A DNA stretch of 64,000 bases from Phytophthora sp. 'mugwort' (lineage: Eukaryota; Oomycota; Peronosporomycetes; Peronosporales; Peronosporaceae): NCBI GenBank assembly GCA_033558025.1, contig JAUCEF010000012.1:434001-498000 (forward strand), read 5' to 3'. Each line of letters starts with the position of its first letter. The stretch's first letter is position 1. Shown piece by piece: positions 53,671-64,000 of the stretch. Under the pieces are notes generated by a model. That model saw only the letters and a list, made by a program, of their open reading frames with translations. It did no database searches and was not told the origin of the DNA. The translations under genes were made by a program, and so were the position numbers.

Positions 53671-55362
53671 ATGGGGAACACACTGAGGCTCGGCCAGATC
53701 GTGAGCGATGAGCCGCTGCTAAAGGTACGAGGGATGGCGAGCTCTGTGGCGAAAGGAGAGGCGATATCTGACAGGGTTTCTTGGCTTGAAATTTAGGAGT
53801 ACAAAACAGGTTTATATGAGTTATTATTCCTCGATTAAGGACGAGTAGATGAGGCTAATGAGGATTTTGATTTATTTAGCAACACTTGAAGACTTTTATT
53901 ATGCCAAAGAGAACTTCGAGACGTTGCAAACGACTTTAGGGGACAAGATGACGGTGACCCCGGAAGAGTTTGACGACGTCTTCTCGCTCATATGTCAAGA
54001 CTCAGTCGAACATTTCGCACTCTTTGACTCATGGGAAGTCGGCAAGGTGGTCTGTCATGAGCTCTTTTACTGAATTTATTTCATAGTTTATTTCTTTAGA
54101 GGTCTTAATTTCTTATTAGAAAACTCTACGTATAGGTGGATGTGAGGGAAGTCTTCGCTGTACTCATCGTGTACTGTGACGCGACGATCGAGGAGAAGAT
54201 CCCGCTGCTCTTTGATCTCTTCGACTTTGACCAGTCCAAGACCATGTCACAGGACGAGCTCGTCCTCTTGATGCTCTGCACGACACGAGCACTGTGCAAA
54301 GTGGTTGGGCTGCCCAGACCAGCGACAGATCGTCTTGAATCTTTCGCTACGGACGCTTTCTCGTATCCAAATAACTGTGAACAAAGTGCTCGAATCTCAC
54401 TCGATAACTTCACAAAGTGGATACTACACGAGCATAATGCGCTGGCTTATCTCGAAAAGTTCGCGAACACGCGCGTGATTTACGACAACCAAGTTCAGTA
54501 CGATCTGATGCTCAACGAACTGTGTACAGCATTCTTGAATTTTGCCGAAAAAGACGCTACTGACAACGACAAATCAGACAAATTTTGCTCGGAACTTTTT
54601 TGTCAAGAAATGATCGAGCGATACTGCCCACGAACCGAGAAACACGAAGTCGCACTCTTACTAGGAATAATGAAAAATATTATGAAGAAGAACGGGACAG
54701 AATTGAAGGCAAACCAACTTGACACTGTGACGGTCACAGCGTCGATAATCTCGATGGATACCTTCTTCCTCGTTATCTCACCATACGCGGCGTTCCTCGC
54801 AGCTGGTGACAACGAAGAGTACTCGATTACTATCGAGGAGCTTAAGATCTTGATCTGGTTGCTACGCGGATCTGAACCGACTCAAACGGTGGTAGACAGC
54901 TTCATGAACTCGTTCAAGTTGGACGGCTCGCTAAGCGCGATGGAATGGGTCTCGTACGCTCTTGAGACTGACAAACAGACTGGCAGCCAATCATTTGTCA
55001 ACCAGCTTCACTTGTTCTTCGTAACTTCCAACCAAAATGGAGACGCTGTGCTGTCCTTAAGCGAGCTACAAGCGGGTCTTGCTTCTCTTTTCGCTCATCA
55101 TCTTAAGATCCCGATACAATTGGAAGCTCCAGCTTCCCCTGAATCAGCTTGGGAAGAGCTCACGGCTTCAGAGAGACCTTACAAGTCACATTGTGCCTCC
55201 ATTACGAGTCTTGTCGCTGAACTCGCTAAGGAAATTGTGCACGAACTGGAGGCAACTGACTGCCAATGCATTGAATGGTACGAGTTTCGTCAGTATCTCG
55301 ACTACCTCGAGCAACGTGTGATGGAGACGAAGACGTACATCCAAGAACACCTTTCTTCGTAG
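53671..55362 (+). CDS. EF-hand calcium-binding protein, multi-exon
   Basis: Exon 3 is 54136-55362 and is joined to exon 2 (to 54046) by an 89-bp intron (GTGGTC to TATAG) in phase 0. Exon 2 has LATLEDFYYAKENF and EEFDDVFSLICQD. A first exon at 53671-53724 encodes MGNTLRLGQIVSDEPLLK, a possible N-myristoylation start, ending at a GTACGA donor. The only phase-compatible acceptor found is the AG at 53848, giving 492 residues; alternatively translation starts at the ATG at 53849. EF-hand loops are visible: DFDQSKTMSQDE (about 54226) and NQNGDAVLSLSE (about 55034). It is likely a calcium sensor. It is convergent with the G beta gene. Confidence 0.7.
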
Positions 55363-55522
55363 GTAGAAGGTAGAACGAGCTACTTAGAGAGATCAGATGA
55401 TCAAGGAGCCAATAAATCAAGTAGAATGAAGAAATTGATATAAAGGTTCTTGCTGACTTGCTCTGTGGATGCCTCCTTCCTTCCGTACCTGCTTACGTTT
55501 GAAGAGCACGACTGAACACACC

Positions 55523-56557
55523 CTAGGCCCAGATCTTCAGTAGCGTGTCCCAACTGCCTGTGCACAACGCCTGACCGGCCGGGTTGACGCCGAGGCAAGA
55601 CACGCGGTTCTCGTGGCCCGCAAGCTGGTAGATGTGCGAGCCCGTGGTGCTGAGCACGTCCCAGCAGTAACAATTGTAGTCGTCGTATCCGGCGAAGAGG
55701 AAGCGGCCGGACTTAGAGAAACTCACGGACGTGATGCCGCATAGAATCTTGTCATTACTGAAGTTGTTGAGCTCTCCGTAGGCCCGGAGGTCAAAGAGTC
55801 TGCAGCTCGAGTCGTCGGAGCCCGTGCCCAGCGCGTTGCCGCTTGGAAAGAAGTCGACCGAGTTAATATCCGACTCGTGTCCCTGGAACGTGTGCGTGGT
55901 CTTCCCCGTACGGATATCCCAGACCTTAGCGGTGGAGTCACACGAGCCGGAAATAAACATGCTCGGGTTGTGCGGGTTGATGCTCACCGACATGACGTCT
56001 CCCGAGTGTTCACGGAAAGTCGTCTTGACCTCTCCACTCTCGACGTCCCAGAGGATGCAGTTCGAGTCTCCGGAGCTCGTGACAATGCTGTTCTCGTCAA
56101 TGAACCTGCAGCAACTGAGATACCCATCGTGGGCCGCGAGCTCCTTAGTAGCGCGCATAACCTGCGCCTGTGACAGGTGGAAAATGCTGCAGAGGTTGTC
56201 AAGGCCTCCGCATGCCACCATGTTGCGCTGGTTCTGCTCAAAAGCGCAGGTCATGACCCAGCTGGACCGCAGCGGGATGGCCTGGATCTTGTTGGTAGTC
56301 TGAGCGTTCCATACGATTAGTTTACCGTCCTGTGAGGCCGACACGAGGCTCGAGCTGTCGCCACCCCACTGCATGGCGTAGATCTTGCCGAAGTGGCCTT
56401 TCAGTAGGCGTCTGCACTTGGGCTGGGCCGGGATCGGCTTGGCACTGGCGCTGGCATTGATGCTCTGGAAACCCCCATCGCTCTTGGCCTCTCGGGTCTT
56501 CTCAATTGTCTCCTTAAGGCTCTCGCATTTTTTCTTGAGCTCCGCGGCGTCGGCCAT
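55523..56557 (-). CDS. GPB1: Heterotrimeric G-protein beta subunit (WD40)
   Basis: 344 residues, the normal length of G beta, with the N-terminal coiled coil that pairs with G gamma ([20 protein letters not shown]) and seven WD40 blades. Hallmarks include [77 protein letters not shown] and the terminal [11 protein letters not shown]. It transmits G-protein signals at the plasma membrane; in Phytophthora infestans the G beta gene is needed for sporulation (established knowledge). No intron is needed. An initiator-like TCATTCC lies at 56620-56614, about 60 bp before the ATG. The symbol follows the P. infestans gene name and is by homology. Confidence 0.95.
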   Translation of the reverse strand: MADAAELKKKCESLKETIEKTREAKSDGGFQSINASASAKPIPAQPKCRRLLKGHFGKIYAMQWGGDSSSLVSASQDGKLIVWNAQTTNKIQAIPLRSSWVMTCAFEQNQRNMVACGGLDNLCSIFHLSQAQVMRATKELAAHDGYLSCCRFIDENSIVTSSGDSNCILWDVESGEVKTTFREHSGDVMSVSINPHNPSMFISGSCDSTAKVWDIRTGKTTHTFQGHESDINSVDFFPSGNALGTGSDDSSCRLFDLRAYGELNNFSNDKILCGITSVSFSKSGRFLFAGYDDYNCYCWDVLSTTGSHIYQLAGHENRVSCLGVNPAGQALCTGSWDTLLKIWA

Positions 56558-56613
56558 GGCTTCGAGATCCGCGTTTGTAGGCTACAGAGGGCGGTTGGAA
56601 AGAGGCCTTGGAT

Positions 56614-56620
56614 GGAATGA
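56614..56620 (-). promoter_or_regulatory. Initiator candidate of the G beta gene
   Basis: TCATTCC on the minus strand, 57-63 bp before the ATG at 56557. Confidence 0.5.
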
Positions 56621-57235
56621 TAGCGGAGCGACTAGATGAGAGCTGGACGGAGTTTGGCGGGGCAGCACGGGGAGCCGAGCGAGAAGGACTGGCGCGGCGC
56701 GAACGCACTCGGTTGCGACTGCTGGAAGTGTTTATAACGGCCTCTAAAGTCGCGACGCTTAGGGCGAGAAAATATCTTCTATAGAATGAACGGATGGGAT
56801 TGGTGGAGACAGCAAGGAGAACGGAGCAGGATTGGATGAAAATAGATTCGATGTAGCCATCTGTAAAACAAAAAGTGGACCACAACACGACGTAGTCGAC
56901 ATCGAGATTCCTGGATTTACTGTACTGATTTTTCCCGAAGGAACATTAACTCGAATACCTCAGGACATTCCAACGTTATTTTTTTTTAACGATGGCAGCA
57001 CGAATACAAAGGCTTGTTTATTAAAGATTGAGGCAAATTCTTGTGATTTATTTTTTATGCTGAGCACCTATTGTAAGCAAAACCGTATCCATAACCACGT
57101 ACTCACTTCACACACATCAGTGTCTTCAGCACATGAAGACCATAATTTCAAAATTTGTTCCTAAAAGACATGTACAGTTGGACAAAGCACTAATATTAAC
57201 TATTGTTTTTAAATAGTTAAAAACAGTGAGTGTGA
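56621..57235. other. Intergenic stretch without a supported gene
   Basis: A 110-residue plus-strand frame (56832-57164) has no recognisable domain. The stretch ends at the start of the tandem array. Confidence 0.5.
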
Positions 57236-57344
57236 CAGTGATGGTAGTTGAAGTAAATAGACCAATGGGGTATGCCAAAACCATGCAAGGCTGTGCGTGA
57301 GCTGTAAAATACACATATATATAGCGGCAACTTTCGTAATTTAT

Positions 57345-57579
57345 AGTCAAGACCGTACTTACACAGGATCATTTCTATAGTACCTTCTTTTCTACTTGAC
57401 TTTCCTAGTAGACAACCTCATTAACTTTGATGATCGTATTCGACTTCATTCATTGACTCGGGATGTCGGTGGTTGCAGTGCTGGGTCCTCTTTTGGACTT
57501 GGCCTCCCCCATTGATGAACGTCCGCTGTCGCTATTCCAAGGCAGCGTGAGTGAGTGGAGTGATATGAGAAGTTAATGA
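57345..57579 (+). repeat. 235-bp dispersed repeat, copy 3
   Basis: Same sequence and edges as 17007-17241 but with different flanks. Further copies lie at 59840-60074 and 62335-62569 in the next units. Confidence 0.8.
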
Positions 57580-57813
57580 ATCCATTCCTTTTTTTTTCTA
57601 GTACTTTCCAGCTCCTCATTCTTTCTTACTAGTTGACACACTTCACTGCCAACACCCATATTTGCACCAACATGACGCTATAGCGCTCGTCACCATCGTG
57701 CTATATCTCCCGTTGTCTTACACATTAGTTGGTGAGCAGGGAATCGTGTCGAGGTTTGGAAGAGGAATTATAGCTAAATAGAGTCTATCTAGCCTTCTGT
57801 TTAAATAAAAGTG

Positions 57814-58739
57814 TTACGTGGGAATAGAGGCGGTTGGGGAGCAGTTGTACCAGCCCAGCCATGCGTGGAAGCTTTGAGTGAGCAGTTTGGACTGCTGGAA
57901 CTCCTTGGCCATAGCGTATTTGCCTTCTGTCTCAACGATTTCGAAGGCTCTGGAACGAGCGAAGGACGCGGCAGAGCGTTTGATGTGCAGCTGAGCTCGA
58001 TGACAACGCAGACGCAGCTTGGCACGCTGCGAGACAAATCGTCGCTGCTGACGAAAGGTTCGTGACTGAAGACAACGCGTCGCTAGTTGACCGGCAGCGA
58101 CGAGCTGACTCGGACCTCCGCGGTACAAGCGACGGTAGAGATAGAGCCGAGTATACGCCTGGAGGACGCACGCCTTCACCTCTTGATGCGCCAGTACAGA
58201 AGCACGACTGAGTGTCTTGGGACTCGTCGGTGGCTGCTGAGGGGTAGCGTTGGTAGAATGTTTGTGCGGAGATTGTAGCACCACTCGAAGCTTTATACGC
58301 GGCATTCTAGCATGCAGTCGGACGTTACAGCGATTCACTGCTTCTCTGTCTGTAGGAGAAGCCTCAACAGCGTTCACCTTTCCGTTCAACAGCTCCGACG
58401 TCAGCGTTTCGAGAGCTAGCGACTCGTGATGGCACTCTAGTCTCACTGAGGTATTTGCAACAAGTCGCTCTTGTCGAGCCGCAATTGCTCATCGAAATCC
58501 AAGCAGAACTGAATGAGCGAAGTAGTGTATCGACGTGCAATGTCGGATCCAACAGCACGTACTGGTTCATGTCGCCTGGCTTGATCTCCAACTGATTTAT
58601 TGGACGTTGAATCTTCCCGACCTCGAGGCGATGTTGAATTTACACGTGTATCTTTTTCGTGGTGTCTTGAAGCACGTTTTTTGAGTAGATACAGCTTTTT
58701 TGCTCTGGCCAAGGCAGGGAACGCTGCCACCTCGGTCAT
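57814..58739 (-). CDS. Basic IQ/Sfi1-like hypothetical protein, unit 1, with a frame break
   Basis: The first frame (58739-58443) starts with ATG and encodes 98 residues (MTEVAAFPALARAKKLYLLKK...). A second frame (58446-57814, about 210 residues, no ATG) continues with a basic protein rich in Arg, Gln and aromatic residues. It includes YTRLYLYRRLYRGGPSQL, RTFRQQRRFVSQRAKLRLR and SFHAWLGWYN, which recall IQ or Sfi1-type centrin/calmodulin-binding helices. The frames overlap by four bases around CCTCAGTGAGACTAG. No intron was found that joins them in frame. It is either a two-frame gene with an unseen splice, a programmed frameshift, or a pseudogene. All copies share the break. Confidence 0.5.
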
Positions 58740-59839
58740 GGCTGTCGTCCTGGATCCGCCGTGACGCGGCTACATCGTTATCAGAGCTCGCCCATCCTTG
58801 AAAGGGACCCCTTGTAAATAATAATATAAATAATAATATACGTATCCGATATAACCTACTAGTACATCATAGTAATATTCATTCACACTTGGAGTTTGTA
58901 ATAAATAGTATTTCCAATAGTTTTGTGCAAATATGGCTACGTTTTACTATTATTCCATTTCAACTACCAATCCCTGACCGTTATTTATTGGTTAAGGTGG
59001 CCTTCCACTTGAGTTGTTCATGGCTCCGCCACATTCGGGAAGTCGTCAAAAGGTTATTCTCAACTTCACTGGAGTAAAGGACGGTGAACAGTATTGTGCC
59101 ATTTGTGTCTTCGATATCCTGGTGGGCGGCTAGATCGATGCCGACCAGCTCATGCTGCTGGGATAACCAACACCGCTAGCGAAGGCTGCCACTAGCTTAA
59201 GGCGCTATCCTCAGAGGAGCACGCAAGTAGTCTGCTAGAAGAGGCAACGAACGGAAAAACGAAGAGGGATGTAGAAACGTCGTCGTGTGAGGAGATTTCT
59301 GATCTAGCCTGTGCATTCCACAAGGTTCGGTCGGATCCATGATGCAGCATCAAGAAAAACTCGCGCAAGGCGGTTGGATGCCAAAACAAACTATTCGGCT
59401 GCCTGCAACGTCCCTAAGACGCTGCTGGTCGATGAGCCGCTCGTGACCAGGAACAGGATAAGGAACTTTTGTTAAACTAGAGGAGACTAGCACAAACCAT
59501 CGCTTCCCAACTGGGTATTGCTGCTGCTAAGTCGCGCGGTGGGCTTTATTTAGTAAGTATCAACGTCAGTTTGTTCAACATTTTGCAGGTTGATTTGGTC
59601 GCCTGCCGCCTGATCTGGTAGGGACAAGACAATGTGCATACTGGATCAGACAAGGGCTCCCACCATTGTTCACATGAGCTGGCCAAGTTGCAATGTTGGA
59701 AAGTGCCGTTCATGCAAAGTGAACGTTGAGAGTGATGGTTTGTTGAAGTGAATAGACCAATGGGGTATGCCAAAACCATGCAAGGCTGTGCGTGAGCTGT
59801 AAAATACACATATATATAGCGGCAACTTTCGTAATTTAT

Positions 59840-60074
59840 AGTCAAGACCGTACTTACACAGGATCATTTCTATAGTACCTTCTTTTCTACTTGACTTTCC
59901 TAGTAGACAACCTCATTAACTTTGATGATCGTATTCGACTTCATTCATTGACTCGGGATGTCGGTGGTTGCAGTGCTGGGTCCTCTTTTGGACTTGGCCT
60001 CCCCCATTGATGAACGTCCGCTGTCGCTATTCCAAGGCAGCGTGAGTGAGTGGAGTGATATGAGAAGTTAATGA
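59840..60074 (+). repeat. 235-bp dispersed repeat, copy 4
   Basis: Unit 2 counterpart of 57345-57579. Confidence 0.8.
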
Positions 60075-60308
60075 ATCCATTCCTTTTTTTTTCTAGTACT
60101 TTCCAGCTCCTCATTCTTTCTTACTAGTTGACACACTTCACTGCCAACACCCATATTTGCACCAACATGACGCTATAGCGCTCGTCACCATCGTGCTATA
60201 TCTCCCGTTGTCTTACACATTAGTTGGTGAGCAGGGAATCGTGTCGAGGTTTGGAAGAGGAATTATAGCTAAATAGAGTCTATCTAGCCTTCTGTTTAAA
60301 TAAAAGTG

Positions 60309-61234
60309 TTACGTGGGAATAGAGGCGGTTGGGGAGCAGTTGTACCAGCCCAGCCATGCGTGGAAGCTTTGAGTGAGCAGTTTGGACTGCTGGAACTCCT
60401 TGGCCATAGCGTATTTGCCTTCTGTCTCAACGATTTCGAAGGCTCTGGAACGAGCGAAGGACGCGGCAGAGCGTTTGATGTGCAGCTGAGCTCGATGACA
60501 ACGCAGACGCAGCTTGGCACGCTGCGAGACAAATCGTCGCTGCTGACGAAAGGTTCGTGACTGAAGACAACGCGTCGCTAGTTGACCGGCAGCGACGAGC
60601 TGACTCGGACCTCCGCGGTACAAGCGACGGTAGAGATAGAGCCGAGTATACGCCTGGAGGACGCACGCCTTCACCTCTTGATGCGCCAGTACAGAAGCAC
60701 GACTGAGTGTCTTGGGACTCGTCGGTGGCTGCTGAGGGGTAGCGTTGGTAGAATGTTTGTGCGGAGATTGTAGCACCACTCGAAGCTTTATACGCGGCAT
60801 TCTAGCATGCAGTCGGACGTTACAGCGATTCACTGCTTCTCTGTCTGTAGGAGAAGCCTCAACAGCGTTCACCTTTCCGTTCAACAGCTCCGACGTCAGC
60901 GTTTCGAGAGCTAGCGACTCGTGATGGCACTCTAGTCTCACTGAGGTATTTGCAACAAGTCGCTCTTGTCGAGCCGCAATTGCTCATCGAAATCCAAGCA
61001 GAACTGAATGAGCGAAGTAGTGTATCGACGTGCAATGTCGGATCCAACAGCACGTACTGGTTCATGTCGCCTGGCTTGATCTCCAACTGATTTATTGGAC
61101 GTTGAATCTTCCCGACCTCGAGGCGATGTTGAATTTACACGTGTATCTTTTTCGTGGTGTCTTGAAGCACGTTTTTTGAGTAGATACAGCTTTTTTGCTC
61201 TGGCCAAGGCAGGGAACGCTGCCACCTCGGTCAT
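60309..61234 (-). CDS. Basic IQ/Sfi1-like hypothetical protein, unit 2, with the same frame break
   Basis: Identical to the gene at 57814-58739, with frames at 61234-60938 and 60941-60309. The perfect sharing of the break and of both protein sequences shows that duplication happened after the break and recently, or that the copies are kept identical. Confidence 0.5.
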
Positions 61235-62334
61235 GGCTGTCGTCCTGGATCCGCCGTGACGCGGCTACATCGTTATCAGAGCTCGCCCATCCTTGAAAGG
61301 GACCCCTTGTAAATAATAATATAAATAATAATATACGTATCCGATATAACCTACTAGTACATCATAGTAATATTCATTCACACTTGGAGTTTGTAATAAA
61401 TAGTATTTCCAATAGTTTTGTGCAAATATGGCTACGTTTTACTATTATTCCATTTCAACTACCAATCCCTGACCGTTATTTATTGGTTAAGGTGGCCTTC
61501 CACTTGAGTTGTTCATGGCTCCGCCACATTCGGGAAGTCGTCAAAAGGTTATTCTCAACTTCACTGGAGTAAAGGACGGTGAACAGTATTGTGCCATTTG
61601 TGTCTTCGATATCCTGGTGGGCGGCTAGATCGATGCCGACCAGCTCATGCTGCTGGGATAACCAACACCGCTAGCGAAGGCTGCCACTAGCTTAAGGCGC
61701 TATCCTCAGAGGAGCACGCAAGTAGTCTGCTAGAAGAGGCAACGAACGGAAAAACGAAGAGGGATGTAGAAACGTCGTCGTGTGAGGAGATTTCTGATCT
61801 AGCCTGTGCATTCCACAAGGTTCGGTCGGATCCATGATGCAGCATCAAGAAAAACTCGCGCAAGGCGGTTGGATGCCAAAACAAACTATTCGGCTGCCTG
61901 CAACGTCCCTAAGACGCTGCTGGTCGATGAGCCGCTCGTGACCAGGAACAGGATAAGGAACTTTTGTTAAACTAGAGGAGACTAGCACAAACCATCGCTT
62001 CCCAACTGGGTATTGCTGCTGCTAAGTCGCGCGGTGGGCTTTATTTAGTAAGTATCAACGTCAGTTTGTTCAACATTTTGCAGGTTGATTTGGTCGCCTG
62101 CCGCCTGATCTGGTAGGGACAAGACAATGTGCATACTGGATCAGACAAGGGCTCCCACCATTGTTCACATGAGCTGGCCAAGTTGCAATGTTGGAAAGTG
62201 CCGTTCATGCAAAGTGAACGTTGAGAGTGATGGTTTGTTGAAGTGAATAGACCAATGGGGTATGCCAAAACCATGCAAGGCTGTGCGTGAGCTGTAAAAT
62301 ACACATATATATAGCGGCAACTTTCGTAATTTAT

Positions 62335-62569
62335 AGTCAAGACCGTACTTACACAGGATCATTTCTATAGTACCTTCTTTTCTACTTGACTTTCCTAGTA
62401 GACAACCTCATTAACTTTGATGATCGTATTCGACTTCATTCATTGACTCGGGATGTCGGTGGTTGCAGTGCTGGGTCCTCTTTTGGACTTGGCCTCCCCC
62501 ATTGATGAACGTCCGCTGTCGCTATTCCAAGGCAGCGTGAGTGAGTGGAGTGATATGAGAAGTTAATGA
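62335..62569 (+). repeat. 235-bp dispersed repeat, copy 5
   Basis: Unit 3 counterpart of 57345-57579. Confidence 0.8.
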
Positions 62570-62803
62570 ATCCATTCCTTTTTTTTTCTAGTACTTTCCA
62601 GCTCCTCATTCTTTCTTACTAGTTGACACACTTCACTGCCAACACCCATATTTGCACCAACATGACGCTATAGCGCTCGTCACCATCGTGCTATATCTCC
62701 CGTTGTCTTACACATTAGTTGGTGAGCAGGGAATCGTGTCGAGGTTTGGAAGAGGAATTATAGCTAAATAGAGTCTATCTAGCCTTCTGTTTAAATAAAA
62801 GTG

Positions 62804-63729
62804 TTACGTGGGAATAGAGGCGGTTGGGGAGCAGTTGTACCAGCCCAGCCATGCGTGGAAGCTTTGAGTGAGCAGTTTGGACTGCTGGAACTCCTTGGCC
62901 ATAGCGTATTTGCCTTCTGTCTCAACGATTTCGAAGGCTCTGGAACGAGCGAAGGACGCGGCAGAGCGTTTGATGTGCAGCTGAGCTCGATGACAACGCA
63001 GACGCAGCTTGGCACGCTGCGAGACAAATCGTCGCTGCTGACGAAAGGTTCGTGACTGAAGACAACGCGTCGCTAGTTGACCGGCAGCGACGAGCTGACT
63101 CGGACCTCCGCGGTACAAGCGACGGTAGAGATAGAGCCGAGTATACGCCTGGAGGACGCACGCCTTCACCTCTTGATGCGCCAGTACAGAAGCACGACTG
63201 AGTGTCTTGGGACTCGTCGGTGGCTGCTGAGGGGTAGCGTTGGTAGAATGTTTGTGCGGAGATTGTAGCACCACTCGAAGCTTTATACGCGGCATTCTAG
63301 CATGCAGTCGGACGTTACAGCGATTCACTGCTTCTCTGTCTGTAGGAGAAGCCTCAACAGCGTTCACCTTTCCGTTCAACAGCTCCGACGTCAGCGTTTC
63401 GAGAGCTAGCGACTCGTGATGGCACTCTAGTCTCACTGAGGTATTTGCAACAAGTCGCTCTTGTCGAGCCGCAATTGCTCATCGAAATCCAAGCAGAACT
63501 GAATGAGCGAAGTAGTGTATCGACGTGCAATGTCGGATCCAACAGCACGTACTGGTTCATGTCGCCTGGCTTGATCTCCAACTGATTTATTGGACGTTGA
63601 ATCTTCCCGACCTCGAGGCGATGTTGAATTTACACGTGTATCTTTTTCGTGGTGTCTTGAAGCACGTTTTTTGAGTAGATACAGCTTTTTTGCTCTGGCC
63701 AAGGCAGGGAACGCTGCCACCTCGGTCAT
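62804..63729 (-). CDS. Basic IQ/Sfi1-like hypothetical protein, unit 3, with the same frame break
   Basis: Identical to the genes at 57814-58739 and 60309-61234, with frames at 63729-63433 and 63436-62804. The upstream part of this unit is cut by the window end about 270 bp after the ATG. Confidence 0.5.
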
Positions 63730-64000
63730 GGCTGTCGTCCTGGATCCGCCGTGACGCGGCTACATCGTTATCAGAGCTCGCCCATCCTTGAAAGGGACCC
63801 CTTGTAAATAATAATATAAATAATAATATACGTATCCGATATAACCTACTAGTACATCATAGTAATATTCATTCACACTTGGAGTTTGTAATAAATAGTA
63901 TTTCCAATAGTTTTGTGCAAATATGGCTACGTTTTACTATTATTCCATTTCAACTACCAATCCCTGACCGTTATTTATTGGTTAAGGTGGCCTTCCACTT

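Larger units (their letters stand above)
57236..64000. repeat. Tandem array of a 2495-bp unit, at least 2.7 copies
   Basis: Units start near 57236, 59731 and 62226; matching positions are exactly 2495 bp apart and the third unit runs off the window. All open frames in the three units are identical. A few differences occur only at the left edge of unit 1 (one indel and one substitution before 57260). Each unit holds a minus-strand gene, an intergenic part with short unknown frames, and the 235-bp dispersed repeat. The junction carries a short AGTGATGG identity. Confidence 0.92.

Noticed and set aside
1..64000. CRISPR arrays, bacterial operons or phage defence systems
   Set aside because: Gene structure, introns, promoters and transposon types are eukaryotic; no short spaced repeats with unique spacers were seen.

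Overview
The window looks like nuclear DNA of an oomycete, most likely Phytophthora or a close relative. Genes are compact with few short GT-AG introns (52-89 bp). Several genes carry oomycete-type initiator motifs (TCAYTYY, often followed by CAATTT-like bases) 20-100 bp before the ATG. The genes include START plus FYVE-like zinc-finger proteins, an Rh-type ammonium transporter, a G-protein beta subunit and a TSNAXIP1-like coiled-coil protein. Between the gene blocks lie decayed transposons of several classes. The species call is inference from gene content; no rRNA or tRNA gene was recognised.

Layout. 1-4353: decayed LINE on the minus strand, cut by the window start. 4647-7715: two 1497-bp copies of a dead Tigger/pogo element, tail to tail around a 75-bp repeat-rich spacer. 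8967-13106: secreted mucin-like protein with a multi-pass membrane domain resembling TRP/flavin-carrier proteins. 13248-14695: fragments of small genes, including a C1q-like jelly-roll pseudogene. 15862-28463: a 1966-bp inverted repeat whose two arms enclose a 7.7-kb Ty3/Gypsy chromovirus (18102-25818) with both LTRs, a near-perfect target duplication, mutated catalytic sites and an antisense ORF next to its 3' LTR. 29575-32902: two START-FYVE genes. 34112-36842: truncated second Gypsy element, also with an antisense ORF next to its LTR. 37036-38364: Tc1/mariner-like remnant. 41585-42433: possible MULE remnant.

43981-56557 is the main gene block: Rh-type transporter, third START-FYVE gene, START-FYVE pseudogene, a two-intron gene of unknown function with an internal duplication, the TSNAXIP1-like gene divergent from an EF-hand gene, and the G beta gene convergent with the EF-hand gene. 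From about 57236 to the window end a 2495-bp unit is tandemly repeated at least 2.7 times. Each unit carries a minus-strand basic gene with a conserved frame break and a 235-bp dispersed repeat that also occurs inside both arms of the large inverted repeat.

Functional reading: host genes concern membranes and lipids (START-FYVE), nitrogen transport (Rh), G-protein and calcium signalling (G beta, EF-hand) and probably flagella or cytoskeleton (TSNAXIP1-like, inferred). The transposon parts are inactive as autonomous elements. The long inverted repeats could form hairpin transcripts, which is inference. The least explained structures are the antisense ORFs of the two Gypsy elements, the Tigger palindrome and the 2495-bp tandem array.
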